From Pseudomonadota bacterium (GTDB lineage Bacteria > Myxococcota_A > Polyangia > Fen-1088): a DNA stretch of 17,843 nt. Shown piece by piece: positions 1-7,441 of this stretch (positions within the stretch are counted from its first letter, which is position 1; each line of letters begins with the position of its first letter). The stretch is taken from contig JADGRD010000008.1 in NCBI GenBank assembly GCA_017881285.1, forward strand, positions 1 to 17,843, given 5' to 3'. The notes below the pieces were generated by a model, which saw only the letters and a program-made list of their open reading frames with translations, did no database searches and was not told where the DNA came from. Made by a program: the position numbers and the translations under genes.

Positions 1-568
1 CAAGTCCATGCGGCTCATGTCGCTGGCGGCGCGTTTCGGCCGGCCCGTGATTTGCCTGCTCGACACCCCCGGCGCCTTCCCCGGCATCGACGCCGAGGAA
101 CGTGGCCAGGCCGAGGCGGTGGCCAAGAGCCTGGAGGTCATGGCATCGCTACCCGTGCCCATCATTTCCGTGGTCATCGGCGAAGGCGGTTCGGGCGGGG
201 CGCTGGCCATCGGCGTCGCGGACCGCGTGATGATGCTGGAGAACTCCGTCTACTCGGTCATCACGCCGGAGGGCTGCGCGTCGATTCTGTTTCGCAGCGA
301 CGAGCGCAAGGCCGAGGCGGCCGCGGCCATGAAGATGACCGCGCCCGAGATTATGCGGCTGGGAGTCATCGACGAGATCATCCCCGAGCCACCGGGCGGT
401 GCGCACCGCGATTTCGACCTCACGGCGCGCAACCTCGCGGCGGCGATCGGCCGTCACCTGGCGGAACTGATGCCGCTGCCGCCCAAGGTGCTCATGGATC
501 AGCGCTACGACAAGTACCGCCGCATGGGCGCGTTCGTCGAGTCCGGTGGGCGGGACAGGCTGTCGTAG
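1..568 (+). CDS. accA: Acetyl-CoA carboxylase carboxyltransferase subunit alpha, 3' part only
   Basis: AccA is the alpha subunit of the carboxyltransferase half of acetyl-CoA carboxylase. It moves the carboxyl group from carboxybiotin to acetyl-CoA to make malonyl-CoA, the first committed step of fatty acid synthesis. The window opens inside the gene; the reading frame starts at base 2 and stops at TAG 566-568, so about 188 of the usual 320 or so residues are present. The visible part carries the crotonase-fold signatures LLDTPGAFPGIDAEERGQ, IGEGGSGGALAIG and VYSVITPEGCASILF, which match AccA closely, and it ends in the typical RYDKYRRMG tail. The N-terminal part, and whether accD is fused or adjacent, cannot be seen. 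thyX follows 61 bases downstream on the same strand. Confidence 0.96.
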   Translation, partial: KSMRLMSLAARFGRPVICLLDTPGAFPGIDAEERGQAEAVAKSLEVMASLPVPIISVVIGEGGSGGALAIGVADRVMMLENSVYSVITPEGCASILFRSDERKAEAAAAMKMTAPEIMRLGVIDEIIPEPPGGAHRDFDLTARNLAAAIGRHLAELMPLPPKVLMDQRYDKYRRMGAFVESGGRDRLS

Positions 569-629
569 AAGGGTGTGCCACACAGGCTTGCGCGCCGCAG
601 ATGGGCGCCTTCATGCTAGGGTCCGTGCC

Positions 630-1643
630 GTGGCAGAGGAAGCACAACCCAAGCAGACATTGCGCAGCATCAGCCCGGGCGCCGAGGAGATCCTGGGACG
701 CTATTTCCCCGTCCTCGACCACGGCTTCGCCGCGCTGGTCGACTACATGGGCACCGACGAGGACATCACGCGCGCGGCCCGCGTGAGCTATGGCTTCGGC
801 ACGCGTACGCGGAGCCAGACGCGTGGCCTGATCCGCTACCTGCGCCGGCACAAGCACACCACGCCCAGCGAGATGGTCGAGCTCAAGTTCCACTGCTCGA
901 TGCCTATCTTCGTGGCGCGGCAGTGGATTCGCCACCGCACCGCCAACGTCAACGAGATGTCGGGCCGCTACAGCCTGATGCCCATGCTCTTCTACCAGCC
1001 GTCCGCGGAGCAGCTGCAAGCGCAGAGCGAGGGGAACCACCAGGGCCGGGCGGGCGCGCCGCTCGACGCCGATCTGCGCGCGGAGGCCTTTCGCCTCTGG
1101 CACGAGCAGCGCGACTCCGCCGTCGCCACCTACGAGTGGCTGAACGCGCACGAGGTGGCGCGCGAGATCGCCCGCATCGACCTGCCGCTCTCGACCTACA
1201 CGCAGTGGTACTGGAAGATCGACCTGCACAACCTGCTGCACTTTCTCACCCTACGCGTGGACACGCACGCGCAGTGGGAGATCCAGGAGTACGGCCGCGT
1301 GATGGCGGGGATGCTCAAGCGCGTGGCACCGCTGTCCTACGAGGCGTGGATCGACTACGACGTGTGCGGGGCGCGCCTGTCGCGTATGGAGATGGACGTG
1401 TTGCGCGCTCTCGTGCGCCCCGCGGGCGACGGCATCGCGGCCCGGTCAGGCGAGCTGTCCCGCGCCGACATGGAAGGCAAGGGTCTCGCGCGACGCGAGG
1501 TCGACGAGATGCTCGCCGCGCTCGTCCGCGCGGAGGTGCCTGACTTCGAGCTCGACCTCGTGCGCGCCAAGCCGGCCTCCTACTTCGAGGAGAAGGCCGC
1601 GGCCGCCGTGCCCGCCTCCGCTCCCGCGCCGAGCGAAGGATGA
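630..1643 (+). CDS. thyX: Flavin-dependent thymidylate synthase with a C-terminal extension
   Basis: ThyX makes dTMP from dUMP using FAD, NADPH and methylenetetrahydrofolate. The signature RHRx7S is complete: R101-H102-R103 then S111 within RHRTANVNEMSGRY. QWYWKIDLHNLLHFLTLR near residue 195 is the conserved substrate/FAD-binding region. I chose GTG 630 because AGGG at 618-621 lies 8 bases upstream and the preceding in-frame codons, which overlap the end of accA, look non-coding. This gives 337 residues, against about 220-250 for most ThyX proteins. The surplus is mainly a C-terminal tail of roughly 90 residues after LSRMEMDVLRAL, ending in an Ala/Pro-rich stretch. The tail has no domain I recognise. 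The gene overlaps out-of-frame upstream codons of the next ORF, whose true start is probably 1682. Confidence 0.95.
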   Translation: MAEEAQPKQTLRSISPGAEEILGRYFPVLDHGFAALVDYMGTDEDITRAARVSYGFGTRTRSQTRGLIRYLRRHKHTTPSEMVELKFHCSMPIFVARQWIRHRTANVNEMSGRYSLMPMLFYQPSAEQLQAQSEGNHQGRAGAPLDADLRAEAFRLWHEQRDSAVATYEWLNAHEVAREIARIDLPLSTYTQWYWKIDLHNLLHFLTLRVDTHAQWEIQEYGRVMAGMLKRVAPLSYEAWIDYDVCGARLSRMEMDVLRALVRPAGDGIAARSGELSRADMEGKGLARREVDEMLAALVRAEVPDFELDLVRAKPASYFEEKAAAAVPASAPAPSEG

Positions 1644-1681
1644 GGTCCTGGTTCGCCATGGTCAAACCTGGAGATGTCCCC

Positions 1682-2188
1682 ATGATCCGAAACAACAAGT
1701 ACCGTTGGCTCGCAATCGGTTCCGCGGCTCTCGTTACGACCTTCCTTGCGGTGTGTGGGGGGAGCAGCCCCTGCGTTCCGTCCAGGTGCACATCGGGAGC
1801 CTTGATGACGATTCCCATCGGGTCGAGCGCGGCGAGCCTGGCCGGCACCACGGTGACCGTCTGCCGGAACGCCGAGTGTTACACGGCGACGTTGCCCGAC
1901 GTGCCGGCCGCGGGAGGAGGTGGCACAGGCCTCTTCTTCTCAGGCACCACCTTCGTCTTGGGAACCCTGTGGCAGAACGCCAGCGGATCGATCGGGTTGG
2001 ACCTCGAATGGCACTTGGATTCCAGCCAGCTCCAGGACGGTGACCATTACACCATCAGCTTTACCAGCGCGGCCGGCATCACGACCACGATGCTCGACAA
2101 GACCGCCACCTACACGCAACTTCCGCCCTCGTCCGAGGAGTGCGCCGGGGGAGCGACCTGCTCGATCGCTAATCTGACCACTACCTAG
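1682..2188 (+). CDS. Small exported protein, possible lipoprotein
   Basis: A 168-residue protein of unknown function. ATG 1682 is preferred because GGAG at 1670-1673 sits 8 bases upstream; an earlier in-frame ATG at 1640 overlaps the thyX stop but would spoil the signal peptide. The N-terminus MIRNNKYRW is basic and is followed by a hydrophobic stretch ending FLAVCGG. Cys25 could be lipidated, but Val at -1 is not a standard lipobox residue, so cleavage by signal peptidase I is also possible. The mature part is rich in Thr, Ser and Gly with alternating hydrophobic residues, suggesting a beta-sandwich, and has paired cysteines (VCRNAEC, ECAGGATC) that could form disulfides outside the cytoplasm. 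It ends 2 bases from the convergent antiporter gene. Confidence 0.75.
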   Translation: MIRNNKYRWLAIGSAALVTTFLAVCGGSSPCVPSRCTSGALMTIPIGSSAASLAGTTVTVCRNAECYTATLPDVPAAGGGGTGLFFSGTTFVLGTLWQNASGSIGLDLEWHLDSSQLQDGDHYTISFTSAAGITTTMLDKTATYTQLPPSSEECAGGATCSIANLTTT

Positions 2189-2190
2189 GC

Positions 2191-4314
2191 TCAACCCAGC
2201 AAGTCGCCGTCGCTGGCGGGCAACGGAGTCTTGACCGTCTGACACAAAAACTCGCAGGCGGCGGCGACGGCCTCGTGGGTACCGGTAAGCACGAGGACGT
2301 CGTTCTCACGCAGAACCTCGTCGGCAGAAGGGAACACCGCCTCGCCGGCGCCGCGCTCGATGGCGAGGACGGTGGCACCGGTCAGACCGCGCAAGTTCAG
2401 CTCCTTCAGGCTGCGGCCGATGCAGGGGGCATCCTTGCCCACGGGCAGGGCACGCGGCTCGCCGATGCCGGGGAGAAGGGTGCGCAGGTCATCCAGCTTG
2501 CTCGCCGCCGGCTGCCCGCTCCGACTCTGCGCGACCAGGGCTTCGAGGATGGCCTGCGCGCCCGCGCGCACGTGCCCTTCCAGATTGGTGGCGCTGCGCC
2601 AGAAGGGCAGGCCGAGCAGGGCCACGCCGGCGACGAGCACGATGGCGAAGGGAAAGGCGGTGGGCAAGAAGGGCTGGGTCAGGGCCACCAGCGGCGCCCC
2701 CGCGGCGAAGAGAATGGCGAGCTCGAGCGTGGCGCGCAGGGCTCGCCGCGGCGCCTCCGCCAGATCGACGCCACTTCTCGACGCGGGGAAGGCGCCCTCG
2801 GCGAGCAAGCGCCCGAGACGGCGGGCAGTGAGCAGGGCGCTCCAGAAGAAGGGCAGGGCCAGGGCGATGGCCGACAGAGTCACCAGCGCGCGGGCCAGCG
2901 TGGGGTGAACTCGGCCAGTCAGCGCGTCGGCGACCCGGCCGCGGGCGAGCGACGAGGCGATGACCAACCCGGCGATGATAACCACGTCGAGAATCAGGAA
3001 ACCGGCGCGGCGGCGAATGTGCGTCCATTCGGCGCGGCCGCGGGCCTCGCCCAGGGCCTGCACCCACGAGCCGTAGAGCGCGGCGAAGGTTTGGACCGCA
3101 TGCGGCAGCCGGCGATCGACGTAGGCGGCGAAGCCCGCGGACCCACGAATCAGGAACGGCGTGAGCAGCGTGGTGACGGCGGAAACGGCGATGGCGACGG
3201 GAAAGAGAAAGCCGCGCAGCACACCGGCCGCGGCACCGAGCCCCGCGATGATGAAGGAGAACTCGCCGATCTGGGCCAGGCTCATGCCGGCTTGAATCGA
3301 CAGACGCACGCCGTTGCCGGCGACGAACGCGCCGAGGCTCACGCCCAGCACCTTGCCGGCAACCACCACGGCCGAGAGCAGAAGCACTGCGGCCGCGTGG
3401 TCGCGGATGGCCACCGGATCGATGAGCATGCCGATGGACACGAAGAACACCCCGGCGAAGACGTGACGGATGGGGCGCACCAGGCCTTCCACCCGCTTGG
3501 CCTCGCCGGATTCGGAGACCAGGGCGCCGGCTAGGAAGGCCCCGAACGCGACCGAATAGCCGGCCTTCTGCGCCAGGAAGGCAAACGCCAGGGCCAGGCC
3601 CAGGCAAGACATCAGCAGGGTCTCGGGCCACTTGCCGCGCGCGATCAGGCGGACCAGCCTCGGCACGAGCAGCATGCCCCCGGCCAGCATCACGGTCAGG
3701 AAGCCGAGCAAGCGGCCCGTGGTCTGGACGAGGACCGAGGCGGACATGGAGCTGCCGCCGCTGACGGCCGTCAGAACCGCGAGCAAGAGGATGGCGATAA
3801 GATCCTCGGCGACCAGCACCGAGAAGACGATTTCACCAAGCCGGCCGCCGATGCTCTTGTCGGCGAAGGTTTTGGCGATGATGGTAGTGCTCGAGATGGC
3901 GCAGATGGTGCCCGCGAAGATGCTCTCGGTGGCGCCCCAGCCGAGGAGACGGCCCGAGAAGTAGCCGAGCCATGTCACTAAGCTGCACTCGATGAGGGCT
4001 ACCAGCCCGCCGGTCGGCGCGGTGCGGAGCAAGCGGCGCAGGCTGAATTCCAGGCCGAGCGAGAACATGAGCAGGATGATGCCGAGGTCGGAAAGCGAAT
4101 GGGCGAGGGCGGGGTGGACGGCCAGGCTGGCCGGCATGTGCGGGCCGACGAGGAATCCGGCGAGCAGGTAGCCGAGCACGATGGGCAAGCCGAGGCGTTG
4201 AAAGAGGGTAGCGCAGACGGCCGCGACACCCACGATGAGCACGAGATCCGCCAAATAGGTATTGGCCCCGGCGGAGGTCGCGACGAGCAGGGGAAGGGCG
4301 CCTAGGCCGCTCAT
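2191..4314 (-). CDS. Kef/CPA2-type monovalent cation:proton antiporter with RCK_C domain
   Basis: An integral membrane antiporter of 707 residues, likely exchanging K+ or Na+ for H+. The first 390 residues form the CPA2 exchanger core: GYLLAGFLVGP, LIILLMFSLGLEFS-type helices, AED at 169-171 (the transport-site acidic pair), FFVSIGM and SLAQIGEFSFIIAG (S345 onward) are all family hallmarks. Residues about 430-595 add a second membrane block with further hydrophobic helices. Residues about 615-690 form a TrkA-C/RCK_C ligand-binding domain (IGRSLKELNLRG, VLRENDVLVLTG). The NAD-binding RCK_N/TrkA_N domain found in KefB/KefC is absent. Start ATG 4312-4314 on the minus strand has only a weak GGGA upstream. 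It is divergent from the lipoprotein gene at 4405. Substrate cannot be told from sequence. Confidence 0.92.
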   Translation of the reverse strand: MSGLGALPLLVATSAGANTYLADLVLIVGVAAVCATLFQRLGLPIVLGYLLAGFLVGPHMPASLAVHPALAHSLSDLGIILLMFSLGLEFSLRRLLRTAPTGGLVALIECSLVTWLGYFSGRLLGWGATESIFAGTICAISSTTIIAKTFADKSIGGRLGEIVFSVLVAEDLIAILLLAVLTAVSGGSSMSASVLVQTTGRLLGFLTVMLAGGMLLVPRLVRLIARGKWPETLLMSCLGLALAFAFLAQKAGYSVAFGAFLAGALVSESGEAKRVEGLVRPIRHVFAGVFFVSIGMLIDPVAIRDHAAAVLLLSAVVVAGKVLGVSLGAFVAGNGVRLSIQAGMSLAQIGEFSFIIAGLGAAAGVLRGFLFPVAIAVSAVTTLLTPFLIRGSAGFAAYVDRRLPHAVQTFAALYGSWVQALGEARGRAEWTHIRRRAGFLILDVVIIAGLVIASSLARGRVADALTGRVHPTLARALVTLSAIALALPFFWSALLTARRLGRLLAEGAFPASRSGVDLAEAPRRALRATLELAILFAAGAPLVALTQPFLPTAFPFAIVLVAGVALLGLPFWRSATNLEGHVRAGAQAILEALVAQSRSGQPAASKLDDLRTLLPGIGEPRALPVGKDAPCIGRSLKELNLRGLTGATVLAIERGAGEAVFPSADEVLRENDVLVLTGTHEAVAAACEFLCQTVKTPLPASDGDLLG

Positions 4315-4404
4315 GGCAGCGTCCCGGACGGCACGCCGAGCGATCCAGCCCGGCCGTTGTCCGCGCGCTTCCTCGGCAGCGAAGTTCTGCTACTCTCGAC
4401 CTGC

Positions 4405-5112
4405 ATGTCGTTCGGCACTTGCGCGCGGAGCATGGGGTTCGTCATTTGCCTCGGCCAACTCCTGGCCGGCTGTGGACAGAATACCTCGGACCGCGTCGAC
4501 TTTGCCCTGCGAACCTTGGACTTCGAGTTTTCCAGCGAAAGTACGCAGTGGCGGCAGGCGCCTTCGACGGCGGTGCCCAACATGGTGTGCGCGGGGCCGC
4601 AGGCGCTTGCTACCGACTGCTGCTCCCCCCCGGCCACCCTGCCGGCCGCCGACTGCCAGCAATACCCCATCGCGTGCGATCCGTTGAGCAACTTCTGCGC
4701 GCTCACCTTCGATATGGAAGTAACGAAAAAGGTGGATCTGGTCGCGGATGGCACCGAGGTGGGGGCCGTGGATGGGCGCGTCTTCACCCGTGTCTCGCTC
4801 GTGACGTTGAGCACGTCGGTCGGCGACACTGACGATCTGCCCATTCGCGGCGCCAACCTGTACATCGGCCCCGGCGACGCGGGTAGCTCGTCGAGTCCGG
4901 CCGCGACCCTGCTCGCGCCGGTGAGCCTGACCCTGGGCACCACCGTCGTGGCGCCCAGCGCGGAGGCCCAGCAGGCCTTTTCGGGTCTCGCCCGGGACTA
5001 CCGCACGCCCTTCTCGCTGTGGCTGGCCGGGCATTTCGTGATCTCGAACGGCAGCGCGCCGGCCGGCACGGTCACCTTTAGCGTGAAGGCCCGCGCCGAA
5101 GCGGTGTACTAG
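4405..5112 (+). CDS. Lipoprotein of unknown function
   Basis: A 235-residue protein with a textbook lipobox, LLAGC, at the end of a short hydrophobic signal, so it should be lipid-anchored. Three in-frame ATGs are possible: 4357, 4405 and 4432. I prefer 4405 because it gives a 22-residue signal with an Arg before the hydrophobic core; none has a well-spaced ribosome site. The mature protein has a Cys-rich patch (MVCAGPQALATDCC, ADCQQYPIACDP, NFCALTF) followed by a beta-rich region with STSVGDTDDLPIRG and ending in VTFSVKARAEAVY. No known domain is recognised. It is divergent from the antiporter gene and convergent with the IHF-like gene; a palindromic element begins three bases after its stop codon. 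Confidence 0.8.
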   Translation: MSFGTCARSMGFVICLGQLLAGCGQNTSDRVDFALRTLDFEFSSESTQWRQAPSTAVPNMVCAGPQALATDCCSPPATLPAADCQQYPIACDPLSNFCALTFDMEVTKKVDLVADGTEVGAVDGRVFTRVSLVTLSTSVGDTDDLPIRGANLYIGPGDAGSSSSPAATLLAPVSLTLGTTVVAPSAEAQQAFSGLARDYRTPFSLWLAGHFVISNGSAPAGTVTFSVKARAEAVY

Positions 5113-5115
5113 TGA

Positions 5116-5141
5116 CGCCCGTCAGAAGAACGGGCGGGTTT
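5116..5141 (+). terminator. Terminator-like hairpin after the lipoprotein gene
   Basis: CGCCCGT 5116-5122 pairs perfectly with ACGGGCG 5130-5136 around a 7-base loop and is followed by GGTTT. It starts three bases after the stop of the upstream lipoprotein gene. The T-run is short, so intrinsic termination is uncertain. It is also the left tip of the larger palindromic element. Confidence 0.4.
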
Positions 5142-5241
5142 CCGCGGACGAGGCGCGCGGCCGGCAAGGCGCGAGGAGGGCGCATGGCCGTAGCTATGTA
5201 ACCGACGAGCAACGCTGCCGGACGCGATGGATCGGCCGCGC

Positions 5242-5267
5242 AAACCTGCCCGGGATTCTGACGGGCG
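5242..5267 (-). terminator. Terminator-like hairpin after the IHF-like gene
   Basis: Read on the minus strand, GCCCG and CGGGC (bases 5262-5266 and 5248-5252) form a 5-bp stem followed by AGGTTT, nine bases beyond the stop of the IHF-like gene. It is a near copy of the hairpin at 5116-5141 in inverted orientation, so each convergent gene meets the same type of hairpin. Confidence 0.35.
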
Positions 5268-5275
5268 GAACTAGC

Positions 5276-5632
5276 TCAGGCGCTGCGGGACTCGGCCTTG
5301 GGGACCAGCCGTAGACGCGTTTCCTCGACAGCCGGCATCTCCTGCGTCCGGCTCACCTGCTCATTGATCAGATCCTTGAGCGCCTTGCCGACCTTGAAAA
5401 AGGGAAGATGCTTGGCCTTGACCGCGACCGCGGCGCCGGTGCGCGGGTTGCGCCCCTTGTACGAGCCATAGTGACGGATCTCGAAACTGCCGATGCCGCG
5501 GATCTCGACGCGCTCGCCACGACGGAGCGCCTCCTCGATGGAGTCGAACACTCGGTTGACCAGAGCCTCGGACCTCCCCTTGGATAGGTGCCTTGCCTCC
5601 GCCAAATGCTTGATCAAGTCGGATTTTGTCAT
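5276..5632 (-). CDS. HU/IHF-family DNA-binding protein, IHF-beta-like
   Basis: A 118-residue DNA-bending protein of the HU/IHF family, expected to act as a dimer on the nucleoid. It opens MTKSDLIKHLAE, the form typical of IHF beta, and contains GERVEIRGIGSFEIR (residues 39-53) followed by the beta-arm GRNPRTG, whose Pro63 is the residue that intercalates and kinks DNA. The body (about 94 residues) matches family length; a polar tail of about 24 residues (from NEQVSRTQEM to the end) is extra. The start ATG 5630-5632 has only a GGTGG-like ribosome site. It is divergent from the SAM hydrolase gene. Without its partner subunit in view, IHF versus HU cannot be settled, so no symbol is given. Confidence 0.92.
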   Translation of the reverse strand: MTKSDLIKHLAEARHLSKGRSEALVNRVFDSIEEALRRGERVEIRGIGSFEIRHYGSYKGRNPRTGAAVAVKAKHLPFFKVGKALKDLINEQVSRTQEMPAVEETRLRLVPKAESRSA

Positions 5633-5722
5633 GCTACCACCGCGATCTGCTTGGCGCGGCCACCGCCTCCAGCGAGCCGGATTGGCCGCACCCAGGATTC
5701 CATCGGTAGAAGCCGGTGGAAC

Positions 5723-5752
5723 TTGACTGCTCGCCGGTTGCGCCCATGGTAC
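5723..5752 (+). promoter_or_regulatory. Possible promoter of the SAM hydrolase run
   Basis: TTGACT at 5723-5728 is followed after 18 bases by TGGTAC at 5747-5752. The -35 is good but the -10 is poor. It lies in the 166-bp divergent gap between the IHF-like gene and the SAM hydrolase gene, the only place where a promoter for this run could sit. Confidence 0.25.
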
Positions 5753-5798
5753 GACTTTTTCTGCCTCCGCGAACAGCTAAGGTAGACTCCACCGGAGT

Positions 5799-6569
5799 AT
5801 GGCAGTGGTCACCTTCACGACCGACTTTGGCTCCGCCGACGCCTACGCGGGCGCGATGAAGGGGGTCGTGCTGTCGCTCACGCCAGACGCGGTGCTGGTG
5901 GACATCACGCATGAAATCCCACGACGCAACGTGGCCGCGGGGGCTCTGACCTTGGCCCAGGCAGTCCCGTTTTTCCCCCCTGGATCGGTGCACGTGGCGG
6001 TCGTGGATCCGGGCGTGGGCGGACAGCGGTCCGACCTGGTCATCGAAGCCGGCGGCCGGGTATTCGTGGGCCCGGACAACGGAGTCCTCTCCTTGGCCAC
6101 GCGGTCGCCGCGTCGGGCCTTCCGTATCGACAGCCCGTATTTCCGTCGCGAGCCCGTAAGCCCGACCTTTCATGGCCGCGATGTCTTCGCCGTGACCGCG
6201 GGCAGAATCGCCGGGGGCTGCCCGGCGAAGGAGGCGGGCCCGCCGATCGACGAAATTGTCGAGTTGCCGGCCATGGAAGACGGTCCACTGCAGGGCGAGT
6301 GCCGTGCCACCGTCATTCACGTCGATGGCTTCGGCAACCTCATCACCTCCCTGGGTGCCGGCCGCAGCGATGGACGCTGGCAGCTTCGCTGCGCGGACCG
6401 GCGCTTCGATCTCGCCGGGGGACGCACCTTCTCGGACGTGGCGGCGGGCGACCTCGTGCTCTACGAGGGGTCGAGCGGGCGCATCGAAATCGCCCTGCGC
6501 GATGGCTCGGCGGCGGACCTGACCGGCGCCAGGGCCGGAGCGCAACTCGAACTTCGGAGGCTTCCATGA
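5799..6569 (+). CDS. S-adenosyl-L-methionine hydroxide adenosyltransferase (SAM hydrolase, DUF62)
   Basis: Family members split SAM into adenosine and L-methionine using an activated water; they are related to fluorinase and chlorinase. Hallmarks seen: TTDFGSADAYAGAMKGV at the N-terminus, VVDPGVGGQR, GPDNGVLS, SPTFHGRDVFA and VDGFGNLIT. The water-activating triad Asp-Arg-His is present as D70, R77 and H125. At 256 residues it is close to the hydrolase length. ATG 5799 has GGAG only one base upstream; GTG 5805 would put that GGAG at 7 bases and give MVTFTTDFG, matching many homologues, so the true start may be 5805. The stop overlaps the next gene's ATG (ATGA, 6566-6569), implying coupled translation. 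The physiological role of this family in bacteria is poorly defined. Confidence 0.93.
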   Translation: MAVVTFTTDFGSADAYAGAMKGVVLSLTPDAVLVDITHEIPRRNVAAGALTLAQAVPFFPPGSVHVAVVDPGVGGQRSDLVIEAGGRVFVGPDNGVLSLATRSPRRAFRIDSPYFRREPVSPTFHGRDVFAVTAGRIAGGCPAKEAGPPIDEIVELPAMEDGPLQGECRATVIHVDGFGNLITSLGAGRSDGRWQLRCADRRFDLAGGRTFSDVAAGDLVLYEGSSGRIEIALRDGSAADLTGARAGAQLELRRLP

Positions 6570-7426
6570 AAGGCGCCAGTATGGCGGCCCTGCTCGCCCT
6601 TGGGCTGGGTGGGTGCTCGATAGGCAAGGGCGTGGGTGCGGCCAGCGGGTCCATCTACGAGCTCGGCTGCAACAAGAATGGGGACTACGGGCAGACCCCC
6701 GACGGCGGCGCCACCATGGACAACCCGGTGCCCTACGACCTCAAGCCAACCTACTTCGCGGGCGAGCCCATCGACGATCTCCGCGAGCACAGCTCGGGTT
6801 CGGAGATCATGAGCAACCGCTTGACCATCCGCCTCCAGCGTTCCGGCAAGCAAATCGAGCTCAACGACGTGCTCACCTTCGACGTGTCCAGTTCCTACGA
6901 GGTCGCGCGCTGCGTGCGCGGCTGCGTGGGGTCCAAGCCGGGCTGCGGCTGGGACGAGACCAACTGCTACCGGGCGTCGGACACGGGACCGGGGCGCATA
7001 CGCGTCCAGTACGACAGCGATGTGCACGCCGCATTGGCCCTCAAGTCGACCTGCACGGCCAACCTGGTGGGCAGCGCGATATCGCGCCCCGTGCCTGTCT
7101 CGTATGCCAACGATCCGGCCCCGGTCGTCGCCAACGGCGCCTGGGACTCGTGGGTCGAGCTCCAGGAGTTCGGCACCGCCAGCCAGGCCAAACGGGTGCC
7201 GCAAGACCGCGATCCCATCGGCCCCAAGTTCCGCGTCGACTATGGCGAGCGCGTGTACGCGTCCAGCTTCTATCTCACGCTCATCGATGACCAGGTGGTG
7301 TCCGCCGCCATCAACAACCTGCCCAAGCCGGAACCCCAAATGGGCGGCACGCTGGGCGGCGACCCGACCACCGGCCGGTTCGATTTCGATGTTCAGCGCG
7401 GCCAGGGCGCGCAGTTCTTCCCCTGA
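6566..7426 (+). CDS. Lipoprotein of unknown function, coupled to the SAM hydrolase
   Basis: A 286-residue lipoprotein. ATG 6566 overlaps the upstream stop codon and has a strong GGAGG at 6556-6560, five bases away. The signal is short (16 residues) and ends in LGGC with Cys17 as the lipidation site. The mature part has a Cys pair cluster (ARCVRGCVGSKPGCGW, ETNCYR) and many beta-forming stretches (RIRVQYDSD, FRVDYGERVYASSFYLTLID). Late in the protein lies a Pro/Gly-rich segment, and it ends GQGAQFFP. I recognise no domain. Its close coupling to a SAM hydrolase suggests only co-expression, since one protein is cytoplasmic and the other should be on a membrane. The downstream hrpB frame continues directly in the same reading frame after 15 bases. 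Confidence 0.85.
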   Translation: MKGASMAALLALGLGGCSIGKGVGAASGSIYELGCNKNGDYGQTPDGGATMDNPVPYDLKPTYFAGEPIDDLREHSSGSEIMSNRLTIRLQRSGKQIELNDVLTFDVSSSYEVARCVRGCVGSKPGCGWDETNCYRASDTGPGRIRVQYDSDVHAALALKSTCTANLVGSAISRPVPVSYANDPAPVVANGAWDSWVELQEFGTASQAKRVPQDRDPIGPKFRVDYGERVYASSFYLTLIDDQVVSAAINNLPKPEPQMGGTLGGDPTTGRFDFDVQRGQGAQFFP

Positions 7427-7441
7427 CCCTCCCGGCACCCC

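Larger units (their letters stand above)
5116..5267. repeat. Intergenic palindromic element that folds as one long hairpin
   Basis: The space between two convergent stop codons is almost wholly filled by an imperfect inverted repeat. Bases 5116-5141 match the reverse complement of 5242-5267 at 22 of 26 positions. Similarity continues inward, with one gap, to CCGGCA 5161-5166 paired with TGCCGG 5216-5221, giving arms of about 51 bases. The 49-base apex holds a smaller stem-loop, CATGGC 5183-5188 with GCTATG 5193-5198 around a CGTA loop (one G-T wobble). No ORF or transposase lies inside. It looks like a MITE/REP-type dispersed repeat or a structured RNA. Whether other copies exist in the genome cannot be seen here; I find no second copy in this window. 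Confidence 0.65.

Noticed and set aside
546..629. Upstream GTG 546 as the thyX start
   Set aside because: It overlaps the accA end in another frame, gives a non-conserved Arg/Cys-rich leader and has no ribosome site, unlike GTG 630.
2275..3534. 419-residue plus-strand ORF opposite the antiporter gene
   Set aside because: Composition (Gly, Gln, Glu, Arg, His rich) is that of an antisense shadow in GC-rich DNA; the minus strand encodes a clear antiporter.
4370..4404. A promoter giving a leaderless lipoprotein mRNA (TACTCT at 4391-4396 just before ATG 4405)
   Set aside because: The -10 is weak and no good -35 lies at proper distance; too thin to list as a feature.
4311..5034. Two minus-strand ORFs of about 210 residues opposite the lipoprotein gene
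   Set aside because: The plus-strand frame has a lipobox and a sensible exported protein; the reverse frames show only biased composition.
5266..5281. CGGAACTAGCTCAGG looks like the 5' end of a tRNA gene
   Set aside because: No matching D-arm GAGC, anticodon arm or TPsiC arm follows; the bases run into the 3' end of the IHF-like gene.
5799..6569. Fluorinase or chlorinase
   Set aside because: The Asp-Arg-His triad of the hydrolase branch is intact, the length is 256 rather than about 300, and no halometabolite genes are adjacent.
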